Positions 27,761 through 40,700 of a DNA stretch of 64,000 bases are shown here, piece after piece. This DNA comes from Carya illinoinensis (Eukaryota; Streptophyta; Magnoliopsida; Fagales; Juglandaceae), in NCBI RefSeq assembly GCF_018687715.1, contig NC_056757.1, positions 28,439,501-28,503,500 on the forward strand, in the 5' to 3' direction. Under the pieces are notes generated by a model. The model saw nothing but the letters and a program-made list of their open reading frames with translations, did not search any database and had not been told where the DNA came from. Positions within the stretch are counted from its first letter, which is position 1. Every line of letters starts with the position of its first letter. Both the position numbers and the translations under genes were made by a program.

Positions 27761-30403
27761 TTAAGAGATATTCATAAAATGCATCATACCTCTTTCTCTT
27801 CTGATCATACATAATCTATCTTCTGGTAAAGGTTTTGTGAAAATATATGCTAACTGATCATGTGTGTTTGTGAACTCTAATATTATATCGTCTTTCTGCA
27901 CATGATCTCGAAGAAAATGATACATTATTTCAATATGCTTAGTTCTAGAATGTTGTATTGGGTTCTTTAAAAGATTTATAGCACTTGTATTATCACATTT
28001 GATTGGAATGTGATTATATATGAGTTTAAAATCTTCAAGTTGTTGCTTCATGTAGAGAACTTGAGCACAACAATTACCCGCAGTAACATATTCTGCCTCA
28101 GCAGTAGATAGTGCAACAGAATTTTATTTTTTACTAAATCAGGAAACTAGTGCATGACCTAAGAAATGACATGCTCCACTAGTGCTTTTTCGATCTATTT
28201 TACAGCCAGCATAATCTGCATCTGTGTAGCTGATTAGATCGAAAGATGTGTGCTTAGGGTACCATAACCCTAGGTTAATTGTACCACTAAAATATCTAAG
28301 AATGCGCTTAACTGCAATTAAATGTGATTTTTTTGGAGATGATTGAAAGTGTACACATAAGCACACACTAAACATAATATCTGGTCTACTGGCTGTTAAA
28401 TATAATAAGCTACCAATCATACCTCGATATATCTTTGAGTCAACTGGCTTACCGGATTCATCTTTATCAAGTTTAGTTGATGGGCTCATTGGTGTTCCAA
28501 TTTCCTTTGCATTTTTCATCCCAAACTTCTTCAGTAATTCCTTAATATATTTTGATTGATTGATGAATGTCCCACTTTTTGCTTGCTTAATTTGCAATCC
28601 AAGAAAGAATGTAAGTTCTCCCATCATGCTCATCTCAAATTCTTCTTGCATAGTCTTAGCAAAAACTTGACACATATTTTCATTAATAGCACCGAATATT
28701 ATATCATCAACATAAATCTGAATCAAAAAAATATCATCATTTTCATATTTAATGAAAAGAGTTGTGTTGATTTTTCCTCTTGAAAAACATTTTTCAATTA
28801 AGAAACCACTAAGTCTTTCGTACCAAGCTCTAGGAGCTTGTTTAAGTCCATATAATGCTTTTGTGAGTTTGAAAACATGATTTGAGAAAATATGATTTTC
28901 AAAACCTGGAGGTTACTCAACATATACCTCTTCATTTATAAAACCATTTAAGAAAGCACTTTTAACATCCATTTGAAAAAGTTTAAAATCTTTATAATAA
29001 GCATATGCAAGTAGCATTTGAATAGCTTCTAATCTTGCGACAGGTGCATATGTCTCATCATAATCGATTCATTTTTATTGATTAAAACCTTGGACTAAAA
29101 GTCGAGCCTTATTTCTAGTAATGACTCCGGACTCATTTTTCTTGTTTCTAAAAACCCATTTTGTTCCAATAATAGTATGATTTTTGGGTCTAGGAACAAG
29201 TGTCCAAATATCATTTCTTTCAAATTGATTCAACTCTTCTTGCATAGTTAGAATCCAAGATTCATCAAGAAGTATGTCATCAATATTTTTGGGTTCAATT
29301 TGAGATAGAAAAGCAGTATGATTGCAAATATTTTTAAGAGATGATCGAGTACTTACACCTTGTGAAGGTTCTCCCAAAATTTGTTCCACTGGATGATCTT
29401 TCACAAATTTTCACTGTTTGGTTGCATCTTGTATTAAATTTTGATGATCTTTCCTGATGGCTTCATGTTGAACTTCCTCTATTGTTTTCTCTTTGTTGAG
29501 ATTGAGACTTTCCGTATTATTTATACCTCCTGTTTCTTCATCAATAGATTTCTTGGAGAGTGAAGAATTAGATTCATCAAATACTACATGCATAGATTCT
29601 TGTACAGTCAAAGTCTTTTTATTGAATACTCTATAAGTTTTACTATTAGTAGAATACCCGAAAAAGATACCTTCATCAAATTTTGCATCAAATTTGCCTA
29701 AATTATCCCTGTCATTCAAAATAAAACATTTGCATCCAAATACATTAAAGTAACCAATGTTAGGCTTTTTCTCATTCCAAAGCTCATAGGGGGTTTTATC
29801 TAATTTAGATCTTAACATAACTCTATTTATAATATAACATGCAGTACTTATCGCTTCGGCCCAAAAATAACTAGGCAAGTTGTTCTCATTGAACATTGTT
29901 CTTGCCATCTCTTGAAGAGATCTATTTTTCCTCTCTACTACCCCATTTTGTTTAGGAGTTCGAGGAGCAGAAAAATTATGCACAAAACCGTTTTCATCAC
30001 AAAATGTTTCAATATTTTTATTAACAAACTCTTTTTCCCTATCACTTCGGATACTTAAAATAGTATAACCCTTTTCATTTTGAATTCTCTTGCATAACTT
30101 GGTAAAGGCATTATGTGCCTCATCTTTATGAGCAAGAAAGATGACCCAAGTATATCTAGAGAAATCATCAACAATAACAAATGCATAATATTTTCCTCCT
30201 AAACTTGCAACTCTATTTGGTCCAAAAAGATCCATGTGTATCAGTTGCAATGGTCTAGTAATGGAAATATGTTTCTTAGTTTTAAAAGAAGTTTTTGTTT
30301 GTTTACCAAATTGACATGCATCACAAATTTTGTCTTTAAGAAAATATGTTTTTGGTAAACCTCTCACAAAATCATTTTTTGAAAGTTTGGAAATAAGTTC
30401 CAT
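27761..30403 (-). pseudogene. SIRE-like pol: integrase, RT, RNase H
   Basis: One continuous minus-strand frame. Integrase: zinc finger ending CDACQFGKQ, and core with MDLFGPNRV, FVIVDDFSRYTWV, IRSDREKEF and [47 protein letters not shown] and the catalytic YVDDIIFG. RNase H: YTDADYAGCKIDRKST, ALSTAEAEY and SRTKHIEIMYHFLRD. Stops interrupt at 29411 (TGA), 29075 (TAA), 29069 (TGA), 28913 (TAA), 28139 (TGA) and 28124 (TAA). No frameshift is needed, so point nonsense changes account for the damage. Confidence 0.92.
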
Positions 30404-30427
30404 GTTGGCATAACCTAGTCTTCTATG

Positions 30428-30850
30428 TCATAACCAACTAGTTTCATTTTGAGTTGAAAAACAAATTGCATCTTGTGGGGTAATTTCTTCAAAATCGATT
30501 GTATAAACATTGTTACTTCTAAAAGCAATAAAACAAATATTACAATCATGATCATTCAAAATAATGCATTTATCCATTTTGAAAATAACTGTAAATCCTG
30601 TATCACATAACTGACTTATGTTCAAAAGATTATGTTTTAGACCTTCAACAAGTAGAACATCTTCAATTATGAGAGAAGATTCATTACCAATTTTACCTAT
30701 TCCCACGATCTTCCCTTTCGAGTTGTCTCCAAATGTCACGTGTCCTTCTTCTTTAGATCTAAAATCAAAGAACTTAGTCTTGTCTCCCGTCATGTGTCTT
30801 GAACATCCACTATCTAAAAACCATTTGTTTTTGCTTGTGGAAGACTTCAT
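30428..30850 (-). pseudogene. SIRE-like aspartic protease
   Basis: Begins near ATG 30850 and carries the Copia protease signature WFLDSGCSRHMTGD, then GHVTFGDNSKGKIVGIG and GLKHNLLNISQL. It is in the same frame as integrase and is separated from it by a TGA at 30428-30430. The gag frame ends at 30909 in another phase, so a shift lies between gag and protease. Confidence 0.9.
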
Positions 30851-30908
30851 GCATACCTATAAAAACAATTAAAATGATTTTTCTTGGTATCCAAGTTCTT
30901 TGGGTCAT

Positions 30909-32558
30909 TTATTTATTAGTATTAGAAGAAACAAGATTTTTAGGTACCCATATGGCCCTAATAGTCATTGTATGATTTATTCTAATAGGACAAGTATGAT
31001 AATTATGACCATTTCTATTACAAAAATTACAAATAGCATGTGACATATATGAAAACCTTGAATGATTATAATAATATCCTTTTTTGACAAAATTGTTTTT
31101 ATGAAAAGAATTTTGAATATTAGTCTTTGATGTAGAATGATTATCAAAGAAATTTTTATAAGGTTTGTATTTTTGTTTTGACATATATCCCAAATCCGCC
31201 TTATCAAAAACACATCTTTGACTACCAAGAAGTTTTTCAAAATTTTTTTTTCCATTCGTAAAGTTTTCAACAATATTTTCTAAATCGGTTTTCTTCTTAT
31301 TCAATTCAAGATTTTCATCTTTCAAAATGATACTTTCTTTTCTTAAAATTTCAATTTCATTTGTTAAAGAAAAATTTTTCTTTTTCAAAGCAATATATTT
31401 GATACCCAATTTTTCAAATTCCTCATAAACTTCTTCTAAAACATTTTGCAATTCTTCATATGAAGGATTTTCAATATTATCAAGATTTGTTACCTCAATG
31501 TCATCTTTAGCCATAAGACAAAGATTTGCTGATTCTTCATTGCTTGCTTCACTATCTGAGCTACTTGAATCATCATCCCATGTAGCTTTCATTGCTTTTT
31601 TACCCTTGTTTCGATCTTTCTTTAGCAGAGGACAATCTGATTTGATATGACCAAGTTTATTGCATTTATAACAAATTAAAGTGTCATTTTTACCTGAATC
31701 TTTCTTGGAAAACTTTTTGAAGGATTTTCTCGGAGGAGTTCTATTTTTCTTCAAGAACCTCTGAATTCTTCTTGTTATCATCGCAACTTCTTCATCTTTA
31801 TCGTCATTTTCCTCATCTTTATCACTTTCACTTTCATGAGGAACAGCTTTAAGTGCTAAGCTCTTCTTTGGCTTTCCTTCTTCTTCTCCTATTTTCAATG
31901 TGTACTCATGGGTGATAAGTGACCCGATGAGTTCATTGACTTCGAGCTTCTTGAGGTCTCTAGCTTCAAGAATCGCTGTAACTTTTGATTCCTAACGTTT
32001 TGGTAAAGAGTTGAGAATTTTTCTTACTATCTCCACCTTGGAATAAACTTTGCTAAGAGCTGTCAAGTTGTTTATGATGTTAGTAAAACGAGTGTGCATA
32101 CTAGAAATAGATTCATCATCATTCATCTTAAACATTTCATATTCATGAGTAAGAATATAAATTTTTGATTCCTTGACTTGTGAAGTTCCTTCATAAGTTA
32201 CTTCCAAGTTATCCCAAATTTCCTTTACCGTAGCACAATTCATTATTCTATTAAATTCATTTCCATTAAGAGCATTATATAATAAATTCATAGCAGTTAA
32301 ATTTAAAGTATAAAGTCTATCGTCTTCACGATCAAACTCTTCTTCTTCCTTTTTGACCTTTACTCCATCAACCACTTTTGTTGGAATATAAGGTCCATTT
32401 ACAATACATTTCCAGATTTCTCTACCTTGAGCTTGAAGAAATATTCTCATTCTAACTTTCCATAATGAGTAATTATCTCCACAAAAGAGTGGAGGCCGAC
32501 TGCTAGATTGACCTTCACCAAATGAAGCTGCAATGTTAGCCATAAGATCTTCACTCAA
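30909..32558 (-). pseudogene. SIRE-like gag with coiled coil and two zinc knuckles
   Basis: One frame from ATG 32558 to a stop at 30909, with an internal TAG at 31992. The N-terminal part is the UBN2-type Copia gag (PPLFCGDNYSLWKVRMRIFL, MHTRFTNIINNL). After the stop come an acidic/basic linker, a CCHC knuckle CYKCNKLGHIKSDC, an acidic serine run, a long coiled coil (EEVYEEFEKLG to DLENIVENF) and a second knuckle CNFCNRNGHNYHTC. A gag of about 550 codons with two knuckles is typical of SIRE-type elements. Confidence 0.9.
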
Positions 32559-32588
32559 AAGATAGTTAATCTTATAATAGAGCTCTTA

Positions 32589-32600
32589 GCTCTGATACCA
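32589..32600 (-). other. SIRE-like primer-binding site (initiator Met tRNA)
   Basis: TGGTATCAGAGC on the minus strand, two bases after the 5' LTR end. It matches the 3' end of plant initiator methionine tRNA, the usual Copia primer. Confidence 0.88.
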
Positions 32601-32602
32601 AT

Positions 32603-34003
32603 TATTGCCCAGATGACTAACACAAGAGGGGTGGTGAATTAAGTTGTATTAAAAAAATAACAATTACAAATCAAATATATAATATAAAATATAAACAAAA
32701 TATGAAATAACAATAAATATAAAGAGTAAAGGTAAGAGAGAAGCAAACTCAGTATGTTAACGAGGTTCGGCCCCACTGCATACGTCCTCGCCTCAAGCTA
32801 CCCCTTGAGAATTTTCAAATTCACTATTCAACCTCCTTCAGGTGGAGATAGAAACCTATTACACCTTTGAATAACACCGCTACAAAGGATCCGTGTAGAA
32901 CACCCTCTACACTTGCAATCACCTTACACGTGGTGATTCAACTATTCCCCGTGTAGAATACTTTCTACACGCACAAGGATTATACACACCCTTTTTTTGA
33001 TACAAAAGCTGATAGTGGGTAGGTTATCAGAAAATACTCCTCAATGAGTGAAATAAGAACAATACAGTGCAAACTATATCTCTCAAAATGAATAAGGATT
33101 AAGGCTCAATGCTTAGAGAAGAGAGAATGAAAGTTTTGAATGAATGTTATATGCTCTTGATGTTGTGAATGTGAAGCTCTCAAATGATCTATTTATAGGC
33201 ATATGAGACTTCATATTCAAATTTAAAAGGATTCACATGTCAAAGACAACATCATTCACTTTTTCAAAAAATTCAAATAAAAGGTTCTTCTTTTTCAATT
33301 GTCAAAGACAATATCATTCATTTTTTTCAAAAAAATCAAACCTAATCTTTTACTTTTGGCATATGACAAAATGAACACACTTTCCTTTTCAAAAAATTCA
33401 AACCTAATCTTTTACTTTTTGCATATGACAAAAGGAGCACACTTTCCTTTTAAAAAAATTCAAATCTAATCTTTTACTTTTTGTATATGACAAAATGAGC
33501 ACACTTTATTTTTCAAATTTTTTAAACAAAATCATCTACCTTTTGTATAAGTCTAAAAAAGTATCAATTACTTTTAAAAATATTTAAATAAAATATGCAC
33601 ATGTGAAAGATGACAATCAATCATCTTTAATATTTTCAAAATTCAACCCTTTAATTAAGGCATACACATGTAAAAGATGACAATCAATCATCTTTCAAAA
33701 TTTTCAAATTTAATTTTCAAAAATATTCATGCACATGTGGAAAATGTATTTTAATGCTTTATGATAAAATATTAATTTTGAGCATTAATCCTAATTTCGA
33801 ATTTTAAGAGATTTACAACATTACTCTATGACTTTAATGTGAACTTATTTCCTTCTTGCTCATGCTTGGTTCTTTGATGTGCTTGATTCCATTGTGTGAA
33901 CAACTTGAGCTTGAAACTCCTTCATTCTTTGAATTCATTTGTTATCATCAAAATCCATGTGTAGATTTATAATCACATGAAACTTGAAACTTTGGGTTTA
34001 ACA
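32603..34003 (-). repeat. SIRE-like 5' LTR, 1401 bp
   Basis: The outer end TTAACA at 34003 abuts the AAGTA duplication. The inner end GGGCAATA is one base from the expected CAACA. TATAAATA at about 33190-33197 (minus) is the likely promoter. A ~62-bp unit (AACCTAATCTTTTACTTTT ... ATATGACAAAATGAGCACAC) occurs three times at about 33322-33508, but only twice in the 3' LTR. Confidence 0.92.
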
Positions 34004-34008
34004 AAGTA

Positions 34009-36880
34009 AATTTTATTAAAAATAATATTAATTTAAATTTTAAATATAAAAAAATCTGTATTAAAACACATCTTAATACGTGATTTTTCTTATATATAGC
34101 AAAGCTCACTTTAGAGTTTAGTAAAAAAGTTGAGTTTTTTTATATATAAACACAGTCGCGTACTAATCTGTGTATTAATACTGATTCATTCATATTTAAA
34201 AAATTTAAATTAACACTGTTTTTAATAAAATCTACTTTTTAACTAATCACATCATATTTATGCACAGATTAATACACAATTATGCTTGTAACTATATTTT
34301 TTCAAAATAATTTAATAAAAAACTTAAATTCTATTGTTGCAGCTATTTTCTCCCTCTTGTTTTCCAAGCAATAACTCCAATCACCAAAATATTTTAAAAA
34401 AAGAATTACAGGCTTTTGCTTTTTTTTTTCCTCTTTGGGTAAGTTTCTTTGTGGCCTTTTTCCCCTGTCGAAAGAATCTACGTGTTAGTGTTAGATACAT
34501 TTTTAAATTGTTTTTTTTTTAAAGAAGTGTATTTTATCATTAAAAAAATTAATTTTTTATGTAAATTTTTTATTTTTTATTTTAAAAAAACACAATATTT
34601 GTTTTATTCCAAATTTATTATTAAAAATTTTATTTATTTTATATAAATTTCATATTTATTTTTATTTTTTCTAATTAATTACACAACTATTACATCTGCA
34701 ATCATTATTTCAGATAATAAATAATAGAACTCCCTCAGTCCCTTGAATTATGGGCAAATCATTGTCCATTGTTCCCATATAACGAGGGGGGAAAAGGACG
34801 AAGGTGGAAAACAGTAAAGAGGGATGTGACGTGCGGAGACGGCAACAATTACTGGTGTGAATAATTGAACGCAGCTGTGTCCCGTTAGGTCAGTGTCGAC
34901 ATATACATCAGACATCGTGACTGTCTAATGTCTACCTTTCATTTGGCAACTCCACCTAAAGTGGTCCCATTTATCAATCACTTTAATTAGTTTTCTCTGT
35001 TCTTTTCAACAAAGCAACTCCTTTTCAGAAAATCAATGTCTATTTAGATCATTATCTGTATCCTTTGATATCTTTTAATCATAAATTTTTTTTATAAATT
35101 TAAATTTATAAATTAATATAATTTTATATAATATATTAAATTATAAATTTAATTTTTTTATAAAATATATTTAATATATCATTTAAAATCATGTCAATTT
35201 ATAAATTTAATTTTATAAAATCTATTTATAATTATAACATTTTAATTTATGATATAATATAGGAGGAAATGGTTTATATAAAAAAAATATAAAATTATTG
35301 GATTTATAAAGAGAGGTGTATTATAAAGGAAAATGATATTTGTCAGTCACACTCTTTATGTGGCATATTATAAATAATTTTAGTTCTTTTCAGAAAATAT
35401 TTTAGCCACGAATAAATTGCATAAAAGTAAGTTTATAAAGTGATGTGATTTGATATAATACATCAGATTGTAAAATTAATTTTATTATAAAGTAGATATA
35501 ACATATTTTATAAAATCACATCATAAATTTACTTTATATAATCTATTTATATCTTTAGCTATTCTCATAATTTTATACGTCAAGCACTTAAATAAATAAT
35601 TATTTAAAACATATCATTTGAGAAAGTGACAAAATAAATTATCTATTTTATAAGAATATGAATTTTTTTAATCTAAAATAACGTATCAATCACGTCAATT
35701 TTTAAATAATTTATTTAAACTTGTGTGAGGAAAGAAACATTTCTAATCAAATAATAGTTACTTAACATCTTATAATATTAGATAGAGAAGTATTAAGTTC
35801 ATAAAAAGATTTTACTAATAATAACTCATGATTAGATATAATAATTGGATTAAAATGATTTTAGAATTTTTTTTTTGAAATGAAATGGATTTTAGAATTT
35901 AATATAGCATAACAAAATACATCAATTTATAAATTTTATTTTTATAAAATCTGTTTGTAAACAAAATATTTTGACATAGACATAAATCCATACACCCGTT
36001 ACACTAGCAAGGCTAGTGCTTAATTACATAAATTTTGTTTTTGTTTTTCCAATACAGAATGTGAGTCCTAGTAAATAAAAAATATAATATACGGCACTTA
36101 CATACTTATGATTGAAAGTATCATTTTCAACATAAAATAATTTAAATAAGTCCGTGTCCACACAATGGTAAATTAAAAGAAAATTAAAAAAATAATCTAA
36201 GTTTTGCTCTTTGTTTTGTCTAATAAAAAAGAAAAATGATATTTGTAGTCTTAAAATGTGTAATCTCGCGACTCATTTTAAAAAAAAGAATAAATATGAA
36301 ATCTATATAAAAAAATAATAAATTTTTAATAATAAATTTTATTATTTTTCAAAAAGAATGCGTGAAACTTGCATATTTTATAACTGTATCTAGTATTATT
36401 TGTTTAAATATTTAGGAAAATCTTAAAAATAAAAATAAAATATTAATAATCATTTTTTAAATGAGCAACATATTATCATTTTTCATCAAAATAAAATTAT
36501 CTAAATCTGCGGACTTATGGTTCTAATCATTTTTCCGTCGTCTATAAAATGTCATGAAAAAAAAAGAAGAAATGATTTGTATAGTCGACAAATATAGTCT
36601 GCATACAATCGTCTTGAAAAAAATGAATTAATATGAGACTTATATAAAAAAAAATTATTTTTATAATTTTTTTTTATTCATTCTGTATACCCATAAAATT
36701 TTTTTATTTATTTATTTTATACAATTGACTCTATTTACCGACTGCGTCTCTAACATAGCAAAAAAAAAAAAGACCCAACAAAAACACGTCCCAAGAACTC
36801 GAATCCGATAAATTTGGACTCATCCCTGTAGTAATTTCCAATGTCTCAATCTCCCTCTCTCTCTCTTGAATTGGCTCTGA
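34009..36880. other. AT-rich MITE graveyard, no gene seen
   Basis: Inverted-repeat relics fill this spacer. Family C copies lie at about 35070-35260, 35400-35590 and 35790-35975. Family B copies lie at about 36240-36400 and 36590-36720. The ORFs at 34334-34646 are T-rich and uninformative. Confidence 0.6.
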
Positions 36881-37754
36881 ATCTGTGTCTTGATTTTTCA
36901 ACGACCCATAAGGGTACGCCCCCCAAACCCTAGTTCCCACATTTTGTTATATTCGTTCACGCTGATTCTGGATCAAATGTCCATTGGTCAGTATGTTTGT
37001 ATCTGGGTGGATAGTGGTTTGGTGTTGGTTGGATTGGATCTGTGTTCATGTCTGTCCTTTTCAAGATCTGGGTTTCGCTCACTGGATTATGATAATGGAA
37101 AAGTGATGCATTTTTTTTAATATTTTTGCATTTTATGCTTTTTGGTTGTTAGGAACCTTGGCAAAAGGAAAGAAAATTTTGAGATCTCATGAGTATATGT
37201 TATCTGTCGTGAGATTCGGTTATTTTGCTCAGCTACAGAACAGTACCGTTAGTGACCCATTATTCCACTTCTTTGCAGGTTGATCTAGTAGATTGAGAGG
37301 ATTGGTCTGTAAGAATTGGCATTACTCAGTCGTGATCAGTTGGTTTATAGTCCGGAATCGGGCATTATTTGGAAGTATACTTCTAGATTTCTCTCTTTTT
37401 TGTGTTTTTTTAATTGGATAGTTGATCCATTGGTGGACATTGAAACTTGGGGATCTGAATTTTGTATCTCACATTTGTTTATGGTGGATATCTATTAGTT
37501 TTCACTGTATCTTCAGAATTACGTGCGTCCGATGGTAAAATCGAGTGGGAAGAGATGTAGCTGCCTTATTTGGGACATGTGACGGGTTGTTGTTTCACTG
37601 TTTGTGGCAATAGTTCAGATTCATGATAATGTGTATAGAAGCTCGTATGTTATGATAGGTGGTTTTTCCCGTTCTTTGATATATGTATTCGAGGAGTTAT
37701 TTATTTAGTGGGTTTTCTTAACTTGATTCTTGGAGTGGGTTGCACAATTTGAAC
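36840..37754 (+). promoter_or_regulatory. inferred 5' leader and leader intron of the methyltransferase gene
   Basis: A CT-rich leader (about 36840-36911) ends near CATAAGG|GTACGCC, and an acceptor CTTTGCAG is at 37278. This suggests one 5' UTR intron of about 365 bp. From 37279 to the ATG at 37755 nothing further is recognised. Confidence 0.4.
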
Positions 37755-40700
37755 ATGAGAAGCTTTTGGTTCAATAAACTCTCTGTCATTTTTGGCCCGA
37801 GACCACCGGTCAGCTGGTTACTCTTGTGCCTTGTTAGCTTGCTCGCACTAATTGCAGTTTTAGGATCAACTTCTTCTAATGCCTTCGACTCTGTAACTCC
37901 TACACCAGTACCGGACATTTATTTAAACTATAGAAGGCTAAAGGAGCAAGCAGCGGTTGATTATTTGGAGTTGAAGTCTCTCTCACTTGGAGCTAGTGGG
38001 CAAAGAGAGCTTGGCCTTTGTGGCAAAGAAAGAGAGAATTACGTGCCTTGCTACAACGTTTCAGCAAATTTGTTAGCTGGGTTTAAAGATGGGGAGGAGT
38101 TTGATCGGCATTGTGAAGTTCTGAGAGATCGAAACCAGTGTTTGGTTCGCCCTCCCAAGGACTATAAGAGTCCCCTGAGGTGGCCTGCTGGCAGGGATGT
38201 GATATGGAGTGGAAATTTGAAGATAACCAAAGACCAATTTCTTTCATCTGGAAGCATGACCAAAAGGTACTTGTCACTTAGAGCTAACTGTTGGAGTTTG
38301 TGAAATTACCTACAACTACAAAAGGGTCGGAGCCTTTTCTTTTCTTTTTTAAATCGGTAAACAAAATTTTATTGAGAATAAGAATAGGCAAGAGCCTTTT
38401 TAACTCACTGCTTTTACACATATATTGTTTTTTTCTTGAGCTTGTGGGCAATTTATGAGTTGATTGTGTATACTATTTACAATTTGTTGTGATAGGTTGA
38501 TGTTACTTGAAGAAAATCAAATTGCCTTTCACTCCGAGGATGGATTGATCTTTGATGGTGTTAAGGATTATTCTCGCCAAATTGCTGAGATGATAGGGTT
38601 AGGAAGTGACTCTGATTTTCTTCAAGCTGGTGTAAGATTTTTTTTATTTTATATATCTTATAGACATGTTTCTAGTTGTTACCCTTTGGACACCACTGGG
38701 TTTTTAGAAGCCTGGATTCTGGAATTTGTTGAATGCAATTCTTTATTGTCCACATGATGTTTAACATTTGTACTTTTTTAAGTAACAATCCCATAGTCTG
38801 TTTTTTGTTTCTTTTTGTGCTACCTTCTTTCTCCATTCTGGTAAAGAGCAGTAGAATATCGTTTGTGGCACATTTTTTCATTTAATGATGTTAATTACAG
38901 GTGCGTACTGTACTCGATATTGGTTGTGGATTTGGTAGCTTTGGAGCTCATTTAGTCTCACTGAAGTTAATGGCTGTTTGTATTGCGGCTTATGAGGCAA
39001 CTGGCAGTCAGGTCCAATTGGCACTTGAGAGAGGTCTTCCAGCAATAATTGCAAGCTTCATTTCAAGACAGCTTCCATATCCATCCTTGTCATTTGACAT
39101 GGTTCATTGTGCTCAGTGTGGTATTGTTTGGGACAAAAAAGGTACTTTCAGAGTTAGATTAGGCATGGTTTCATACCCCTTATAGATGACATCCTTTCTT
39201 TTTAGTTTTAGTGTTGCAAAGCTTCTTGGTGCTTAACCCCAAGGGGTTGGCCCAAGGTGAAGGCCTTGGTCTTGGGGCATCACTCCAAGGTCTAAGGTTC
39301 AACACCTCATAGGTGCAAACAATCCTTTGGGGCCACACTCCTTAGTGAAAAACCAGCGATTTAACCAGTTCCGTATAGGGAAACTTTCGAGGGTACGGTA
39401 CATGGGACCGGGGTTTACTCTGCAGGGTGGGTCTGAAGGCCCCCTGCCTTGGAGAAGTTCCCTGACATCAAAAAAAAAAAAAAAGAAGAAAAGAAAAGCT
39501 TCTTGGTGCTTGATTCATGTCACTTGTACTTTTATTGCTTTCTTGATATCTTCTTGCCTTCTTGTTTTTGTCACAAATTCTCCATTGTTTGAATGCAGTA
39601 ATAGTGGGATGGGGGAACTGAGGACTTAGTTGGGGGAAATAGCCTTGGATACCCTTTCCAGAAAAAAATAGAGTAATAGATAGACATAGTTCTGACCTAG
39701 AGTGACAGGGCATCATAGCTCCATCATTGATATTTTTAAAGTTTCTAATTTTTGTTCATTTATTTATTTATTTTTTATTGTGGATCTATAGATTATGGGG
39801 TTGAGTATTGTTTGCAGCTGTAAAAAGCATGTCTTTGCTGTCTAATGATGGCTTCATTGAACAGATGGGATTTTACTCATTGAAGTTGACCGGGTGCTCA
39901 AGCCTGGAGGTTACTTTGTGTTAACCTCACCCTCAGGCAAGCTACATGGAACAGCAGTGGGTAAAAGGAAGAGAAATGTGTTAACTCCAATGGAAGAATT
40001 GACCCAAGAAATCTGTTGGAGTCTTCTAGCGCAGCAAGATGAAACTTTCATCTGGCAGAAAACTGTGGATTCTGATTGTTATGCCTCTCGGTTAGAATAT
40101 GTTAAATAATGCACTGTTTTCCATAACATATTTTGCGAGTTCTGAGATCAAGAAACTACTGTTTTAGATTTGATTTTTCCTTGCTCCATTGAAGTAGTTT
40201 GGAACTGCGATGTTTTTCTCTTGAACTCACAGCTTTATTAATACTTCATTTTGTTCTTATTTGTAGCAAGCAGAGTGCTATACCACTTTGTAAAGAAGGG
40301 CATGATGTTCAGTCATATTATCAGCCCCTTGTATCATGTATAAGTGGGACCTCTAGCAACCGCTGGATTCCAATCCAGAATAGATCTGCTGGTTTGCAAT
40401 TGAGTGCAAGTGAGCTTGAAGTTCATGGAAAGTATTCTTTTACTATGATTTGTAAGGTTAAATACACTTTTCACTCCTAAACTATTAAGTATTTTACATT
40501 TTGTAACACAACTAATAAAACTGATACACTGACAATTGCACCCTCCTACTCTGCCAGGTGTCAAATAGCTTTGTTAGGATCCAACAAGATTGTGCTACAT
40601 TACTATTTATCATGATCTTAGTGGTGAAACTTGGACTAAAGGCGTTACTTATCAGTTCTTGGTAGCTTGAGGGTGCAATGTGTCAATTTTAGTAGTTAAG

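Larger units (their letters stand above)
24780..34003 (-). mobile_element. Ty1/Copia SIRE-like LTR retrotransposon, full length
   Basis: 9224 bp flanked by a 5-bp target duplication AAGTA (24775-24779 and 34004-34008). On the minus strand the order is 5' LTR, primer-binding site, gag, protease, integrase, RT, RNase H, a 1.5-kb region and 3' LTR; integrase before RT defines Ty1/Copia. Long gag with two zinc knuckles and a coiled coil, and the long region after pol, suggest the SIRE clade. Pol carries several stops and gag and pol are in different frames, so it is defective. Two antisense ORFs lie between pol and the 3' LTR. Confidence 0.92.
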
